DNA of 64,000 bases from assembly GCA_036346275.1 (NCBI GenBank), contig CM070711.1:46811435-46875434 (forward strand), written 5' to 3'. Positions 1 to 11,215 of this stretch are shown here, one piece after another. A model generated the notes under the pieces. It saw only the letters and a list, made by a program, of their open reading frames with translations, was not told the DNA's origin and searched no databases. Position 1 is the first letter of the stretch; each line of letters opens with the position of its first letter. The stretch is from Otatea glauca (Eukaryota > Streptophyta > Magnoliopsida > Poales > Poaceae). The position numbers and the translations under genes were made by a program.

Positions 1-815
1 CCTCGTGAGGCCCCTACCAACACTGAAGACTCGTAGGCTTATAGTTCACAAAACTATTTAATTTTTTTCTTACGGTGGTGTAAATTGATGTTTCATTGAA
101 TGTCAAGTTTAATATTGGATGGCATAGCTTGCACATGTTCAAATTTCTGTGATTTGATTTAAGAAGTTGTGATTGATCTGCGCGTGTTGTCGCCCTTCTC
201 CCGTGCGTGTGTGTGTGTGTGTTGATGGGTGGTGTGTGTGTGCGCGCGCGCTCCAGAGGAGGGGCGCTCCCTCTATTGCTTTTCTCCGTGCCCTTTCATG
301 ATGGCTAGTAGAGCTTTTTATAGATGTGAGTGATGGATGAATACGGCAAGAGCTCAGCCCCAAAACTGCACCATTACAGCAGGTTTATTTGATTGCTTCA
401 TTTAGTTGCCGAAGTTTCCTTTTGCATCTTTACCTTCCATTCATAAGAGATTTGATTACATGGTCCTTATATTTTTAGATGGTGTGTTTTACTCTAATGT
501 ATGATAGTAAATGCCATTAAAAATAGCTAAATGGAGATTATAGAAGGAAAAATAGTAAAAAGTAGGATCAAAATTGTAGAATGATATGTATTTAGGAGTA
601 AAAATTGAAAAATAGAATGTCACATATTCAAAAATAGAGGGAGTATAAACTAGCTAATGCATGTACAACATCTGGAGGATGCCACAGCATTCACATGGAA
701 TAAGACGGCAATTGATCGGCAAGATTTGTGATACAACAAAAGTGATCTGTTTAGCTTTCCATAGTATGATATATAATGACTTCATTTACATACTCTTAGA
801 AATATTGATGCAAAG
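1..815. other. Intergenic DNA without a recognisable gene
   Basis: I see no supported coding region here. The only structure is a TG/CG-rich simple repeat at 205-250. The AT-rich part at 480-650 ends in a GAGGGAGTA-like string that resembles a MITE terminus, but I could not find a matching opposite end. Confidence 0.6.
205..250. repeat. (TG)n/(CG)n microsatellite
   Basis: Alternating GT tracts interrupted by TTGATGGG, running into a short CGCGCG tract. It is a simple sequence repeat read directly from the bases. Confidence 0.85.
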
Positions 816-889
816 ATGACTGAACTGGAGGAGAAGGGAGCAGGTCCAGCGGGAGGCATGCCCTACACCATCACCATGATCGAGCGCCT

Positions 890-1185
890 CATGCATGACA
901 CTTTAATTGTACATTGTAATTGTGTATATTGTAATTGTGTATATGCAAAATCTGTTATTGTAATTGTGATTGATGTATTATATGTAATTGTGATTGATGT
1001 ATTATATTGTAGTTGTGTATATGCAAAATCTGTGATTGTTGTACATTATAATTGTGTATATGCAAAAATGCAATTGTGATTGATGTATTATATATTGTAG
1101 TTGTGTATATGCGAAATCTGTGATTGTTGTACATTGTAACTGTGTATATGCAAAATCTGTGATTGATATATTATATGTTTCAGAG
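890..1185. repeat. AT-rich tandem repeat in CACTA-0
   Basis: Diverged repeats built from TGTAATTGTGTATATGC, AAAATCTGTGATTG and TTGATGTATTATAT modules recur about five times. The position before a TTTCAG acceptor-like site suggests an intron with an expanded minisatellite. Chance ORFs on both strands here are products of the repeat. Confidence 0.7.
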
Positions 1186-1228
1186 GGCATGGCTAGCAGC
1201 ACCTGAGGCTAGCCCAAAATGCAATTTT

Positions 1229-1600
1229 TTATTTTTTCAGTCAGGTACTATCTGTGGCGGTTGGTGGATAGAACCGCCACAGATAACTATCTGTGGCGGT
1301 TGGTGTATAGAACCGTCACAGATAATATAGTTATCTGTGGCGGTTGGTGTGCAGAACCGCCACAGATAATATTGTTATCTGTGGCGGTTGTAGGAAAGAA
1401 CCGTCACAGATAGTATAGTTATCTGTGGCGGTTTGTGGGTAGAACCGCCACAGATAGTATTGTTATCTGTGGCGGTTAGTGTGTAGAACTGTCACAGATA
1501 ACACTTATTTGTGACGGTTAAAAAACCGCCACTGATAATCCTCGATTATCAGTGGCGATTCAATAACCGTCACTGTTGGCAGTTATGAACCGCTACAGAT
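1229..1600. repeat. Subterminal palindromic repeats of CACTA-0
   Basis: About seven copies of CTGTGGCGGTT alternate with the complementary AACCGCCACAG, each pair separated by 8-12 bases, giving a row of potential hairpins next to the terminus. Arrays like this serve as binding sites for the CACTA TNPA-type protein in studied elements; that role here is inferred. Confidence 0.85.
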
Positions 1601-1695
1601 GACCTTTTCCAGTGTAGTGGGAATACATACTTGCATAGGCACCATGCAGCTTATTCCGTACTATTAGCTTCTCCTGCTACTAGTTAGTTGGTTTA

Positions 1696-1914
1696 TGTTG
1701 AGAAACCCTAAAAGCCCATTGAAGGCCCATGTGGTCCCTTATGCCGAAACCCTAGAGAGCGCTATAAAAGGAGGAGGGGGTCTCCCCTATGTACAAGAAA
1801 TCATTAGCAATAAAGAATTCGTCGTCGCTCTCCTCATATACCGTGTCTCTCTCTTCTGCTCTCAATTTCAGATCTGTTAGGGAACCGGACTATTCGATGC
1901 GAGGTTCCTTAACA
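1696..1914 (+). repeat. 5' LTR of copia-A
   Basis: Terminal TG...CA repeat with a TATAAAAG box at 1763-1770 and an AATAAAG polyadenylation-type signal near 1809. It is a few bases shorter than the 3' LTR because of several single-base deletions near its end. The sequence just after it does not match the initiator-Met primer site TGGTATCAGAGC. Confidence 0.92.
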
Positions 1915-3528
1915 CGTTATCGGCCTGACGAAGCTCTACCGGAGTTCAGATTGAAAAGGTGAGAAAAGGTGGGAATTCGTCGATTGAATCTAATCGCTGT
2001 TGTTTTCTATGCATGTATCTAACCTACGCAACGGTATTGCGTTCGTCACGTGGCAAGAAGCTACATCGACACGAAACAACAGTGCACATGAAGCATATTA
2101 CATCCGAAAAAAAGAAGGGTTGTCGCCTTGGCATGCAGCCACCGCGTCACCAGCTGCCACCTCGGCACGCGCACGAAGCGCAGCCACCAACGTGGCTCGG
2201 CACGCAGCCTTGCCGCCGTCGCGCACGAAGCATCTCACCTCGGCAAGAGTGCACAGAGCCACCGGCCGCCGCCCTGGCCGTGCGCCGCTGTCTCGGCCAC
2301 CCGGCATTGCAGCGCCGTCGTCGGCTTCCGCGCAGTGCAGCCCACGCCTCGGCTTTGCGTGCGTGCGGCCGCACTGCCGTTTGGTACCGACGACTTGCGA
2401 TCGCGCCCAGCGCCTCGGCCAGCGTCGTGCCGCCCCGCCGACCGCCGTTTGGTACCGCGACTCGCGATCGCGCCCGCTCCTCGGCCAGCGTGCGTGCCGC
2501 CCGCCGCCGCGCCGCTTCGCACGCCTGCGACTTCGCGATCGCGCCAGCCCTCGGCCGTCGCCGCCTCTCGCGCTTCGGCGTCGGGCGCCGCTAACGCCGC
2601 CGCCGCCGCGCGATCGCCGTCCGGCAGGCTCGTCGCTGCGCATGAAGCCTGCCCGCCGCGCCGCCGTCATTGCGCCGCCGGGCTCAAGCCGCCGCCGGGC
2701 GCATGTCGCCATCGGTGTCCGCCCGCCGCCAAGCGCCAAAGCGCCGCGACGCCTGGTTTTCTCGCCCGCCGCCACGCGCCCGAACGAGTGGTCGCCTCGG
2801 TCCTCACACTAGCAATGCGTCGCCGCCAGAGCGCCTCGCCGTGCGTCGTGCCACCAGCGCCTCGGACCACCGCCGCCGGCACCGCCGCCGCCGCCTCGCC
2901 CGCCCAGCGCCGCCTGAAGACCGCCACCGCCCGCGCAAGCGCCGCCGCAGCCGCCGCGTCACTCGAATGCGCCGCCGCTGCCGTCGCTCTCGGCCGGGCC
3001 GTGCCGCCACATACCACAAGGCCACCGCCGCCGCGGCCATGCAGCCGCCGCGCCTGCGCCGCCGTGCACCGCCCCGCCGCCAGCCGTCGTCGCGCCCAGG
3101 AAGGCGAGCGGCGGGTGGAGCAAGGAAGGCGTGCGGATGTGCGACATCGCGCGCAAGGAGCAAGCGAGTGTGCGCGCGCAAAGATGACGGCGTCGGCGCT
3201 GGCTGGTGGCTAGGTGGAAACTAGTCACGGCCCATTTATGGCTCGCACTCGTGATTGTGCGGCCGGAAAAAAAAAAAAAAAGAAGAAAGAAAAGAGAGAG
3301 AAAGAAAAAAATTGCGTAAAATTTTGAAAATTGCCAAAAAATCAAGAAGATTTATTTGGCTCTGCTTTAATTTTCTTGCTTTATTTCTCTGTTTTATGAA
3401 TTTTGAATTCTTTGCTTTATTTTATATAATGCAATGCACATGTATTTATTTTACGCATCTTTATGCTTTTGCAACCATTTTCTATTAGATTACACGCAGA
3501 ATCTAATGTCGAATTTTGAAATCTTGAA
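1915..3528 (+). other. Long GC-rich leader of copia-A, probably non-coding
   Basis: Between the 5' LTR and the gag start lie about 1.6 kb. From 2120 to 3230 the sequence is a GC-rich, low-complexity run of GCCGCC-like trinucleotides. Stop codons are so rare that open frames of 75-361 codons exist in several frames on both strands, all translating to Ala/Arg/Pro strings without domain signatures. An A-rich tract and an AT-rich part follow at 3265-3528. I read this as untranslated leader. Confidence 0.6.
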
Positions 3529-4213
3529 GATGTCCGCATCGTGAATCGTGAGTTTGAAGAACGGCCCTTGCGGTCGTAACTATCTCACTTGGGCATCGGA
3601 CGTAAAGATCGTTCGTGGGGGCAAGAAGCTCCAGCAAAGAATTGGTCTAGGGTCCTCGCAGACGCCAAACCTACCGCCAACAGAATGATCAAGCCTTGCA
3701 CTTCCTCAGCACCACCTCTCGACCACTCAAGAATGAATACATGGTGAGGAGAGTGCACTCAAGCTTTGGACCGCACTTCGAAGCGGTTGAAAAGCTCAAG
3801 TACACCATCTTGCCCCAAGCACGCAAGATTGGGTACGCTGAGGTTTGCGAACTTGAGCGGTGGCGAGTATAATTCGCCTTGCACGAATTTGTACCAATCT
3901 CTCTATGTGGCATGAAGATCAGCGATGAAGAAAAGATTGAGAAGACTCTCTCTACCTTCCACCTAATGCTATCCGAGTGCACGCAACTATCATCGGGGCG
4001 CATACAAGGAGTATAGCGAATCGATTGATGTAATGCAAGTTGCGGAATCACAAGACGATGTTCTACGCAAGAACTATGTCTCGCAGCCACTGAAGAAGCA
4101 TCGCACGAAGTCAATGCCAATAGCTACAAGGTGAAAAGCCCATTCATAGAAAGAAGGGCAAACAAGGTGAAAAAAGAGAAGTTTCAAGCCAAGGGAAAGT
4201 CCAAAGCCCGTTA
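3529..4213 (+). pseudogene. gag remnant of copia-A
   Basis: By comparison with the more open copy at 56340-57380, this is the gag gene: capsid-type sequence starting MS-IVNREFEE and ending just before a TTAATGCA string. Frameshifts from small indels occur throughout, the first within ten codons of the start. The C-terminal part, including the CCHC zinc knuckle present in copia-B, is deleted: sequence jumps from the Lys-rich region directly to the stop. No particle-forming protein could be made. Confidence 0.75.
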
Positions 4214-4395
4214 ATGCATGAATCGCATTTCTTTTAGATTATGGTTGTTAGCATTTTCTTTGAATAATGAATTGTAAGCTCTAGAAGAGCATACTTCTTT
4301 CATGAATAAATACGCAATTTATTCTTTATTCCAGTATTCTTTCCTTTACAAGCAATTTTTGAATTATTTTGCCTCTGCTTTATTGGAATTATAGT
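4214..4395 (+). promoter_or_regulatory. gag-pol spacer with splice- and poly(A)-like signals (copia-A)
   Basis: A non-coding AT-rich spacer separates gag from protease. It holds a GTAAGC donor-like site at 4274-4279, AATAAA at 4305-4310 and pyrimidine-rich stretches before AG dinucleotides. The same spacer is kept in copia-B (57381-57585). Many plant Ty1/copia elements make a short gag-only RNA by splicing coupled to early polyadenylation; that this spacer does so is an inference. Confidence 0.45.
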
Positions 4396-6370
4396 AGCAT
4401 AACAAATACCATCTTAAGAGAGTCTAAATACTTTCATCGATCACGAAGAACGCTGGAAAGATTACTACGATCGCAGAAGCGACTCATATGTAATCGGCTC
4501 GGAAGAGCCACTATTATATTGCCTATGGGTACAACTTTGGTAATTGAAGAAGCCCTTTTGTACCACTGAATCAACTCGCACTCTCTTAAGCTTTAAAGAT
4601 ATCCGCGCCAATGGTTTTCACGTAGAAACCAATGAAGAAAATGGCAAAGAATATTTGTGCATTGTGAAGCACGCGGTATGTGGAAAAATGGTATTAGAAA
4701 ATGTCCCTCATATGAATCAGGTTTGTACTACACGAATATTCATGCACCAAGTGTATACTTCCTTGAAGACTGCTTTTAGAAGCTCAGGTTATTTTCTTAA
4801 TGGCATGGTAGATTAGGTCATCCCGGTCTTAGAATGATGAGAAATATAGTGAACAACTCACGGGGTCATGGCATTAATGTTAAAAATTTCCGAATCATGA
4901 AGATTTTGTGTGCCTGCATGTGCCACCGAAATTAATAACTAGACCCTCTGTTATGAAAGTGCAAAGTGAAATCCTGCATTCTGGAACGCATCCAGGATAT
5001 TTGCGGTCGATTCAGCCCTGTCGAGGGCCGTTTCGATACTTTATGGTGCTCATCGATGCTTCCTCGAAATGGTCGCATGTATGCTTGTTGTCAACAAGAA
5101 ACCATGCTTTTGCAAAGCTGATCTCGCAGATCATAAGAATTAAGAATGCTTTCCCTGATCATCGCGTGAAGTCCATCAGAATGGACAATGCCGGAGAATT
5201 TACTTCAAAGGCATTTGATGATTATTGCACAGCAACAGGGATAGCAGTTGAGCACTCCGTACCGCACGTCCATACGCAGAATGGACTAGCAGAAGCACTA
5301 ATAAAGAGGATTAAGTTCATTGCCAGACCGCTTTTGCAGAGTTGTAACTTGCCCAACACTTGTTGGGGACACGCAGTCCTGCACGCAGCAGCACTTATCA
5401 ATTTCAGACCATCGGCCTACAACACCCATTCTCCTATGCAGCTTGTGCACGGGATCATCCCGAAGATCTCCCATCTTAGAAAATTTGGGTGTATGGTATA
5501 TGTACCTATACCACCCCCTCAGCGGACTGAAATGGGCCCTCTCCGCAAGTCTGGGATATACGTTGGTTATGGGAGTGCATCCATAATCAGGTATTTGGAA
5601 CCCATGACTGGAGACTTGCATACAGCCCGATTCGCTGATTGCATCTTTGACGAGGATCGTTTCCCGTCATTAGGGGGAGGAAATCAACCTTTGGATGAAA
5701 AATGCCGGGAAATCATATGGCATTCCACTGGGATCCCCGCACATGACCCCCGAACTAATGAAGCAAATCAAGAAGTCTAGAAGATAATCGATTTGCAGAA
5801 TTTAGCAAATGAACTGCCTGATCATTTTTGTGATCTGAAGGGCGTGGTTAAGTCGCATGTACCAGCAAGAAATGCACCAGAGAGGGTGGAAATACCAAAG
5901 AAAATAGAAGGTATCCCTCAACCTGTTCAGAGGCCTCAAAGAAAAAGAACAGGCAATCTGGCTCCTCAAACCCAAAGTACCCGAGACGTGCGGAGAAAAT
6001 CAAGCGAGAGGACTTACCACAACCAATCACGAAAATGCCCCAAGGAAAGAAGGGAGCCGCTTGAGACTGCACCGAAAGAAGCCAATGGAAAAGGCAATTC
6101 CAGACTTGAATCTTCCACTGCAGGAAGCCGCCGGAAATAATGTGTGCGCACACATAGGCGATGAAAAGCTAAAGGAACTTGCTCCTGCGATAGGGAAAAG
6201 CAGCGAAGAGTAAGTAGAAGTGCATGAAGCACCCCATGAAGAAATGGCCATAAACTTTGTAGTAACAGGAGAATCCCTGAATAGAGCAACAGCCAACGTT
6301 GATGCATACTTCAAAACAAGATTGCCTCGATCATTGATCATGATCCCGAGCCTGCATCTCTCGCAGAGTG
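4396..6370 (+). pseudogene. Protease-integrase remnant of copia-A
   Basis: The protease start is missing: the DSG active-site triad seen in copia-B is deleted here. The longest open piece, 4908-5780, covers the integrase core with RYFMVLIDASSKWS, the MDN box with the second catalytic Asp, and NGLAEALIKRI carrying the Glu. It continues into the conserved HLRKFGC and IYVGY strings used in copia integrases. The 5793-6370 part is the poorly conserved linker to reverse transcriptase, with frameshifts. Function would be DNA strand transfer during insertion, but it is broken here. Confidence 0.8.
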
Positions 6371-7975
6371 CAAGAAAAGGCTAGATTGGGAAGAATGAAA
6401 AAGGCAATCACGGCGAGTTAGTCTCTCCGAACAAGAGAGAGGTGTTTGGCTCAGTATGCCGTACACCTCCCCATGTAAACCCGTGAGGTCACAAATGGGT
6501 CTTTGTTCGAAGAGAAATGAAAACAACGGTTGTAAGGTACAAAGCAAGGCTTGTAGCTCAAGGTTTCACTCAACGTCCCGGAGTTGATTATGAAGAAACC
6601 TATTCTCCGGTCATGGGAGGAATTACCTTTAGATATTTGATCTCAATGGCGATCAACTTGAAGTTGAGAATGAAGCTAATGGATGTTGTCACAAAGATAT
6701 TTGTATGGAAACTTGGATTCGGAGATATACATGAAAGTACCTGAAGGAATTCCTATCCCAACCAAGACGGAGCAAATAGAAACACATGCAGATGTGAAAT
6801 TGGAGAAATCACCGTATGGATCAAGCGATTAGGAAGAATGTGGTACAATCGCTGAGTGACTTTCTCTGCAAGAAAGGCTACACAAACAAATAAAGATTGT
6901 CCATGTGTGTTTATACAACGATCCCGAATAGATTTCAGATAATCTCCGTCTATGTAGATGACTTGAACATCATTGGGACGGATGAAGAAATTGAAGTGGC
7001 ATGCTCATACTTGAAGTCTGAGTTTGAAATGAAAGATTTGGGTAAAACCAAGTTTTGTTTAGGCTTGCAGCTTGAACATGTCCAAGGAGGAATCTTGGTA
7101 CATCAATCAACCTACACGCAGAAAGTGTTGGAAAGATTTAGCTTTGAAAAAGTATATCCTGCAAAGACTCCAATGGTCGGAAGGTCACTCCAAGCAGACC
7201 TAGACCCATACAGACCTAGAGAAGAGGGGGAGGAAGTCCTGGGAGCAGAATTCCCATATTTGAGTGCAGTTGGAGCGCTCATGTACCTTGCGAATAGCAC
7301 TAGACCGGACATTGCGTTCGCTGTGAATTTGCTAGCACGGTACAGTGCAGAACCCACCAAAAGGCATTGGAAAGGGATCAAGGACATCTTCCGCTACCTC
7401 CAAGGAAGCAAAGACCTCGGTCTGTTCTTTAGAAGAAATAATGAATTGAATTTGGTTGGCTATGCCGATGCTGGGTATTTATCGGACCATACTCGGCAAG
7501 TCCCAAATCGGCTATGTTTTCCTATGTGGAGGAACAAGCAATTTCTTGGAAGTCGTCTAAGCGCACTCTTGTCTCGACGTCGACAAACCACTCGGAAATC
7601 ATCACTTTGTATGAAGCATCTCGTGAATGTGCATGGCTCGGAAGAATGGTTCACCACATCCGTAAGTCATGTGGTTTGAACATTGAGCAAACTCCCACGA
7701 TAATTTATGAAGATATTGCGACTTGTGTTGCCCAAGCACAAATAGGTTATGTGAAGAGCAATCTCACGAAGCATATCAACCCCAAGTTCTTCTATGCTCA
7801 TGAATTGCATAAGATGAACGAGATCAAGATATTGCATACTAAGTCATGTGAAAATCTTGCATTTGTTCACTAAATCACTCCCAAAGATCTACCTTTGAAA
7901 GGTGCGTGAAAGGAATTGGGATGATGAGACTTAGAGAAGTGCAGATTTCGGGAGATATTTCACATACTCCCACAT
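6371..7975 (+). pseudogene. Reverse transcriptase/RNase H remnant of copia-A
   Basis: Recognisable copia reverse transcriptase. ARLVAQGF and GVDYEETYSPV occur in the 6517-6744 piece. The catalytic YVDD box is intact at 6951-6962, and RPDIAFAV follows in 6897-7679. RNase H follows with GYADAGY and a NHSEI box, but its YEDN box reads YEDI. A frameshift near 7490 separates polymerase from RNase H, and an in-frame stop falls near the end of RNase H (about 7873). Small indels also disrupt 6745-6896. Confidence 0.85.
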
Positions 7976-8218
7976 GAATCTCGAGCATGAATTATGAATA
8001 CCCAACATGAATCTCGAAGATTAGCATTTGAAGTTGGGAGAATTGTACTCTTTTTCCTTAGCAAGTTTTTCATGAAGTTTTCTTGCATAAGGTTTTAACG
8101 AGGCAATTAGTGCAACATAGTAGCGTATGCTATGTACTCTTTCTCCAAGTATTTTTCCCATGGGTTTTTCCGAGTTTTAACGAGGCATATGCATCTCGCG
8201 CAAAGGGCCCAAGGGGAG

Positions 8219-8441
8219 TGTTGAGAAACCCTAAAGCCCATTGAAGGCCCATGTGGTCCCTTATGCCAAAACCCTAGAGAGCGCTATATAAAGGAGGAGG
8301 GGGTCCCCTATGTACAAGAAATCATTAGCAATAAAGAATTCGTCGTCGCTCTCCTCATATACCTGTGTCTCTCTCTTTCTGTTCTCCAATTTCAGATCTG
8401 TTCGGGAACCCCGGACTATTCGATAGCGAGGTTCCTTAACA
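8219..8441 (+). repeat. 3' LTR of copia-A with upstream polypurine tract
   Basis: Starts TGTTGAGAAACC and ends CCTTAACA, matching the 5' LTR with a few indels. The purine run AAGGGGAG at 8211-8218 directly precedes it and fits the plus-strand primer of reverse transcription. Confidence 0.92.
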
Positions 8442-8446
8442 GTTTA

Positions 8447-8660
8447 TATTAGGCTTTTAACTGAAGCTGAAAACACAAAACGTGAACACCTTGTACTACA
8501 TGGAATACCCAAGAAACAAAACATAAAAAGCGGAAGTATTAATGATCAGCGAACATGGTGATACCAAGAAATCATTATGTATACCGTACGCTTAATCTAT
8601 GAAGGCAGTCGCAAAAGTGCATAAAACATCTAGTTTGATATTGAAGTTCATAAATAACAG
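8447..8660. other. Short unassigned flank between copia-A and CACTA-1
   Basis: AT-rich, no ORF of note and no repeat structure that I recognise. It is the only native-looking DNA between two transposons. Confidence 0.5.
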
Positions 8661-8910
8661 CACTACTACAGAACAGGCAATCCTTACCGGCATATCACTG
8701 CCGGTTAGGATAGAGCCAGCAGTGATAACATATCACTGCTGGTTTGTCCAACCAACCGGCAGTGATAACCAGATATCACTGCCGATTTATACTAAAACCG
8801 GTAGTGATATATCACTACCGGATCATCTATCAACCGGCAGTAATATTTATTTTCCCGCGCAATCCGAGCTTATTACTGTCGGTTCTGCGCAGAACCGGCA
8901 GTGATAAGTC
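8661..8910. repeat. Subterminal palindromic repeats, left end of CACTA-1
   Basis: Alternating TATCACTGCCGGTT and AACCGGCAGTGATA units with some degeneration. The same motif fills the right end at 45290-45643, tying the two ends together. Confidence 0.85.
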
Positions 8911-9227
8911 CTTTATATATCTGGTCGTCCCTTCCCCCGACCGATCGAGCATAACAGAGAGGCGTCTCTGCTCGATTGATTGTGACGAATTGCTGCTGAA
9001 AAATTGTATTAAAATTCATATCTATTTCTCTTCAAGGTTAGTAATTTGATCTACATTATATTTGTAGTTAGATTTTACTTTATAGATTGCTTTAGATTTT
9101 TATAATTACAATTCTTATTCATTTCAATGATTTATTAGATTTTTAAATAGTGAAAATTGCTAGATGAATTTTGAATAGTGAAAATTGGTAGATGAATATT
9201 AAAATAATGAAAAATGGTAGATGGATT

Positions 9228-9688
9228 AGGCAATAATGAAAATTGCAAGATACATTTGTAAATCTAATTATTTACAAATATATTCTTATTTTCAATTATA
9301 TGCTTATTTTCAATTATAAAAGTAATTAAAAAATTGCAACATTGATATTATCAATTATGAAAGTAATTAAAAAATTAATACATGGATATTTTTAATATAG
9401 TAAAAATATATCCTTATAATTTACAATTATTTTCAATTTTGTAAATAATAAAAAATTGCTAGATGGATATTTACATAATGAAAAAAGGTTGATGCATTTT
9501 CAAATTTTCGAATAATAAAAAATTGTTAGATGGATATTTACATAATGAAAAAAGGTTGATGTATTTTAATATAGTCAAAATATATCCTAACTATTTAAAA
9601 TTATTTATTATTTTTTAAATAATAAAAAAATTGCAAGATGGATATTTATGTAATGAAAAAAGATTGATGTATTTTAATGTAGTCAAAA
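9228..9688. repeat. 460-bp direct repeat flanking the Gypsy insertion (left copy)
   Basis: GCAATAATGAAAATTGCAAG through TAGTCAAAAT is repeated almost base for base at 42590-43055. Within the block a unit of roughly 100 bp (ATAATGAAAAAAGGTTGATG, then AT-rich) is itself repeated two to three times. Confidence 0.8.
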
Positions 9689-9978
9689 TGTAAGGCGCAA
9701 CTCGCGGTTGATTCAGACGAAGCTGAGAGAACAAAGTGTCCTCTCAATGATGACGTGCGACTACTACTAGTCAATACCGTCATCTCCACTCTCATTTCCA
9801 TTATTTCCCCCACAATTAATGTGCAGTGATTTTTCTTTTCAAAAAGGCAAATAAAAGAATTTAGAAAATAGATAAGGTTAGTTTTATTGCATAGGTACAT
9901 CATGATGAGTACATAGGACATCGAGGATTTGCGAATGACCCGAAAAAGAGAAAAGGATCGGATAGGTTCATCAATTAT

Positions 9979-10470
9979 CACTACAAGAAACAAGGAAAAA
10001 TTCGTGGGCCAGAAACCCATGAATTTAGGCCAAAACCCACGAATTTAATTTAAATTCGTGAGCAAACCGTCGAATTTAGTGCACGAATTTAACTCGATGA
10101 AATTAATCAATTAAATTCATGGGTACCCACGAATTTAACTTAAATTCGTGGGTTTATGCCAAGCCCACGAATTTAACTGGGAATCTGAGTTAAATTCGTG
10201 GGTTTATTAAACCCATGAATTTAACAGATTAAATTGCGCGCCAATGTGGCCTATTTAATTTAATCTGTTAAATTGTGGGGTATAAACCCACGATTTAATC
10301 TGTTAAATTAGTGGGGTATAAAACCCACAATTTAATCATTAAATTCGTGGGCTTAATAAACCCACAATTTAATTTTTAAATTCGTGGGCACAAGGAACCG
10401 ACGAATTTATCTGGAGCAGCCAAATAAATTCGTGGGTTTTTAATGGCTCACGAATTTATCAGTCATTTAT
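9979..10470. repeat. Left subterminal array of CACTA-2
   Basis: About fifteen copies of TTAAATTCGTGGG and its complement CCCACGAATTTAA in alternating orientation, spaced 8-20 bases. A shorter array at 31040-31317 marks the other end. Confidence 0.9.
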
Positions 10471-11082
10471 ACACAAATGTATATATATATATATATCCAT
10501 ATGCATCGCACTCAATACATATAACAACTAAAGAAGAAAAGAAAAGTCAAAAAGAAAATTGAAACTAAAAATTGCTAAGCGAAGAATAAGAAGGATCATC
10601 TATTTTGTTCAAATCTGATCAGAAACACTAACACAAAAGAACTAACTGCACAATGAAGTTCAAGCGAACGAAGAATTAACAAACGAGACACCAAACCTAT
10701 TACCTCTACTAAAATACTGAAACCAACCTTTTAACTCTTCAAAACCGGCTTAAAACTAAGTCACCGAAATGTACAAAATTTCGGCATGGCCTCTCTAGTA
10801 AATAGGACATCTACTCAGCAGACAAAAAAATATTTGCAGTTATAATATATATATCAATCTCTCAAACCAGAAGGAGACATTCTAGCAGATTCTTAGATAA
10901 TCCAATCACACATCCAACGGCAATTTGTAAACTACGCAATGACGTACAACACATTACAACCGCAATAGATACAATCCACATTCCATTACAATAAGTCCAT
11001 CACAATAAGTCGATCACAATGTATCCATCACAACAAGTCATAAAGTACAACAGTAATACACCAATCGAGTTCACAATGGAAT
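10471..11082 (-). other. 3' flank of the TNPA-like gene in CACTA-2
   Basis: No ORF. An AT dinucleotide run lies near 10480-10495. From about 10640 the sequence is one copy of a duplicated segment whose partner is at 12155-12545. Confidence 0.6.
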
Positions 11083-11215
11083 TCATGCCTCGGGGTTGTT
11101 GGAGTTGTGGGCGCTACCACCACCGTCGGCATTGTTGAAGATGTCTTCTATGATGTCGTCGTTAGTACGTGCTGGAGGGCGTGACCTAGAAACCTGCAAG
11201 TTCAAGATTAACTTA
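10640..11215. repeat. Segmental duplication inside CACTA-2 (copy 1)
   Basis: 10640-10950 matches 12155-12440 at high identity, and 11105-11215 matches 12455-12545. The second copy lacks about 160 bp between these parts. The duplicated block includes the last exon of the TNPA-like gene, so the element carries two versions of that exon. The presence of both copies about 1.5 kb apart in the same orientation indicates a tandem duplication. Confidence 0.85.

Larger units (their letters stand above)
816..1618 (+). mobile_element. CACTA element fragment (CACTA-0), 3' end
   Basis: The right terminus reads CCAGTGTAGTG, the reverse complement of a CACTACACTGG terminus as in CACTA transposons. Inside it are a palindromic subterminal array (1229-1600), an AT-rich tandemly repeated intron-like stretch (890-1180) and short exon-like pieces. 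One piece lies at 816-895 and one begins after a TTTCAG acceptor near 1181 (AGGGCATGGCTAGC). The same exon-like string occurs inverted at 44357-44381 beside another CACTA array, so it is probably the last exon of the element's second transposase gene. The left terminus is not visible. Confidence 0.6.
1696..8441 (+). mobile_element. Ty1/copia LTR retrotransposon, defective (copia-A)
   Basis: The element is bounded by LTRs 1696-1914 and 8219-8441, both starting TGTTGAGAAACC and ending CCTTAACA. The 5-bp duplication GTTTA flanks it at 1691-1695 and 8442-8446. Order of parts is gag remnant, protease remnant, integrase, reverse transcriptase, RNase H, which is the copia order. Many 1-3 bp indels and two larger deletions break it: one removes the gag zinc knuckle (about 340 bp relative to copia-B) and one removes the protease active site (about 50 bp). 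It cannot encode its own proteins. Copia-B at 55487-61659 is the same family. Confidence 0.93.
8661..9688 (+). mobile_element. CACTA-1, left part (terminus and AT-rich repeats)
   Basis: Begins with the terminus CACTACTACAGAACAG. A subterminal array of TATCACTGCCGGTT and its complement follows to about 8910. From 9120 the sequence becomes AT-rich with repeated blocks such as TTGCTAGATGGATATTTACA. The terminus matches the inverted one at 45628-45643 over 16 bases, and the 9228-9688 block recurs at 42590-43055, so this is the left part of the element whose right part begins at 42583. The flanking trinucleotides (CAG left, GAA right) do not match. Confidence 0.75.

Noticed and set aside
480..655. 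Complete Stowaway MITE
   Set aside because: Only one possible terminus (GAGGGAGTA) is present; I found no inverted partner with a TA duplication.
1229..1600. CRISPR-like array
   Set aside because: Repeats alternate in orientation, spacers are short and not unique, and the context is the end of a plant CACTA transposon. The same holds for the other arrays in the window.
2128..3213. Open frame of 361 codons on the plus strand
   Set aside because: Low-complexity GC-rich sequence with open frames in several frames on both strands, Ala/Arg/Pro only, no domain, inside a retrotransposon leader.
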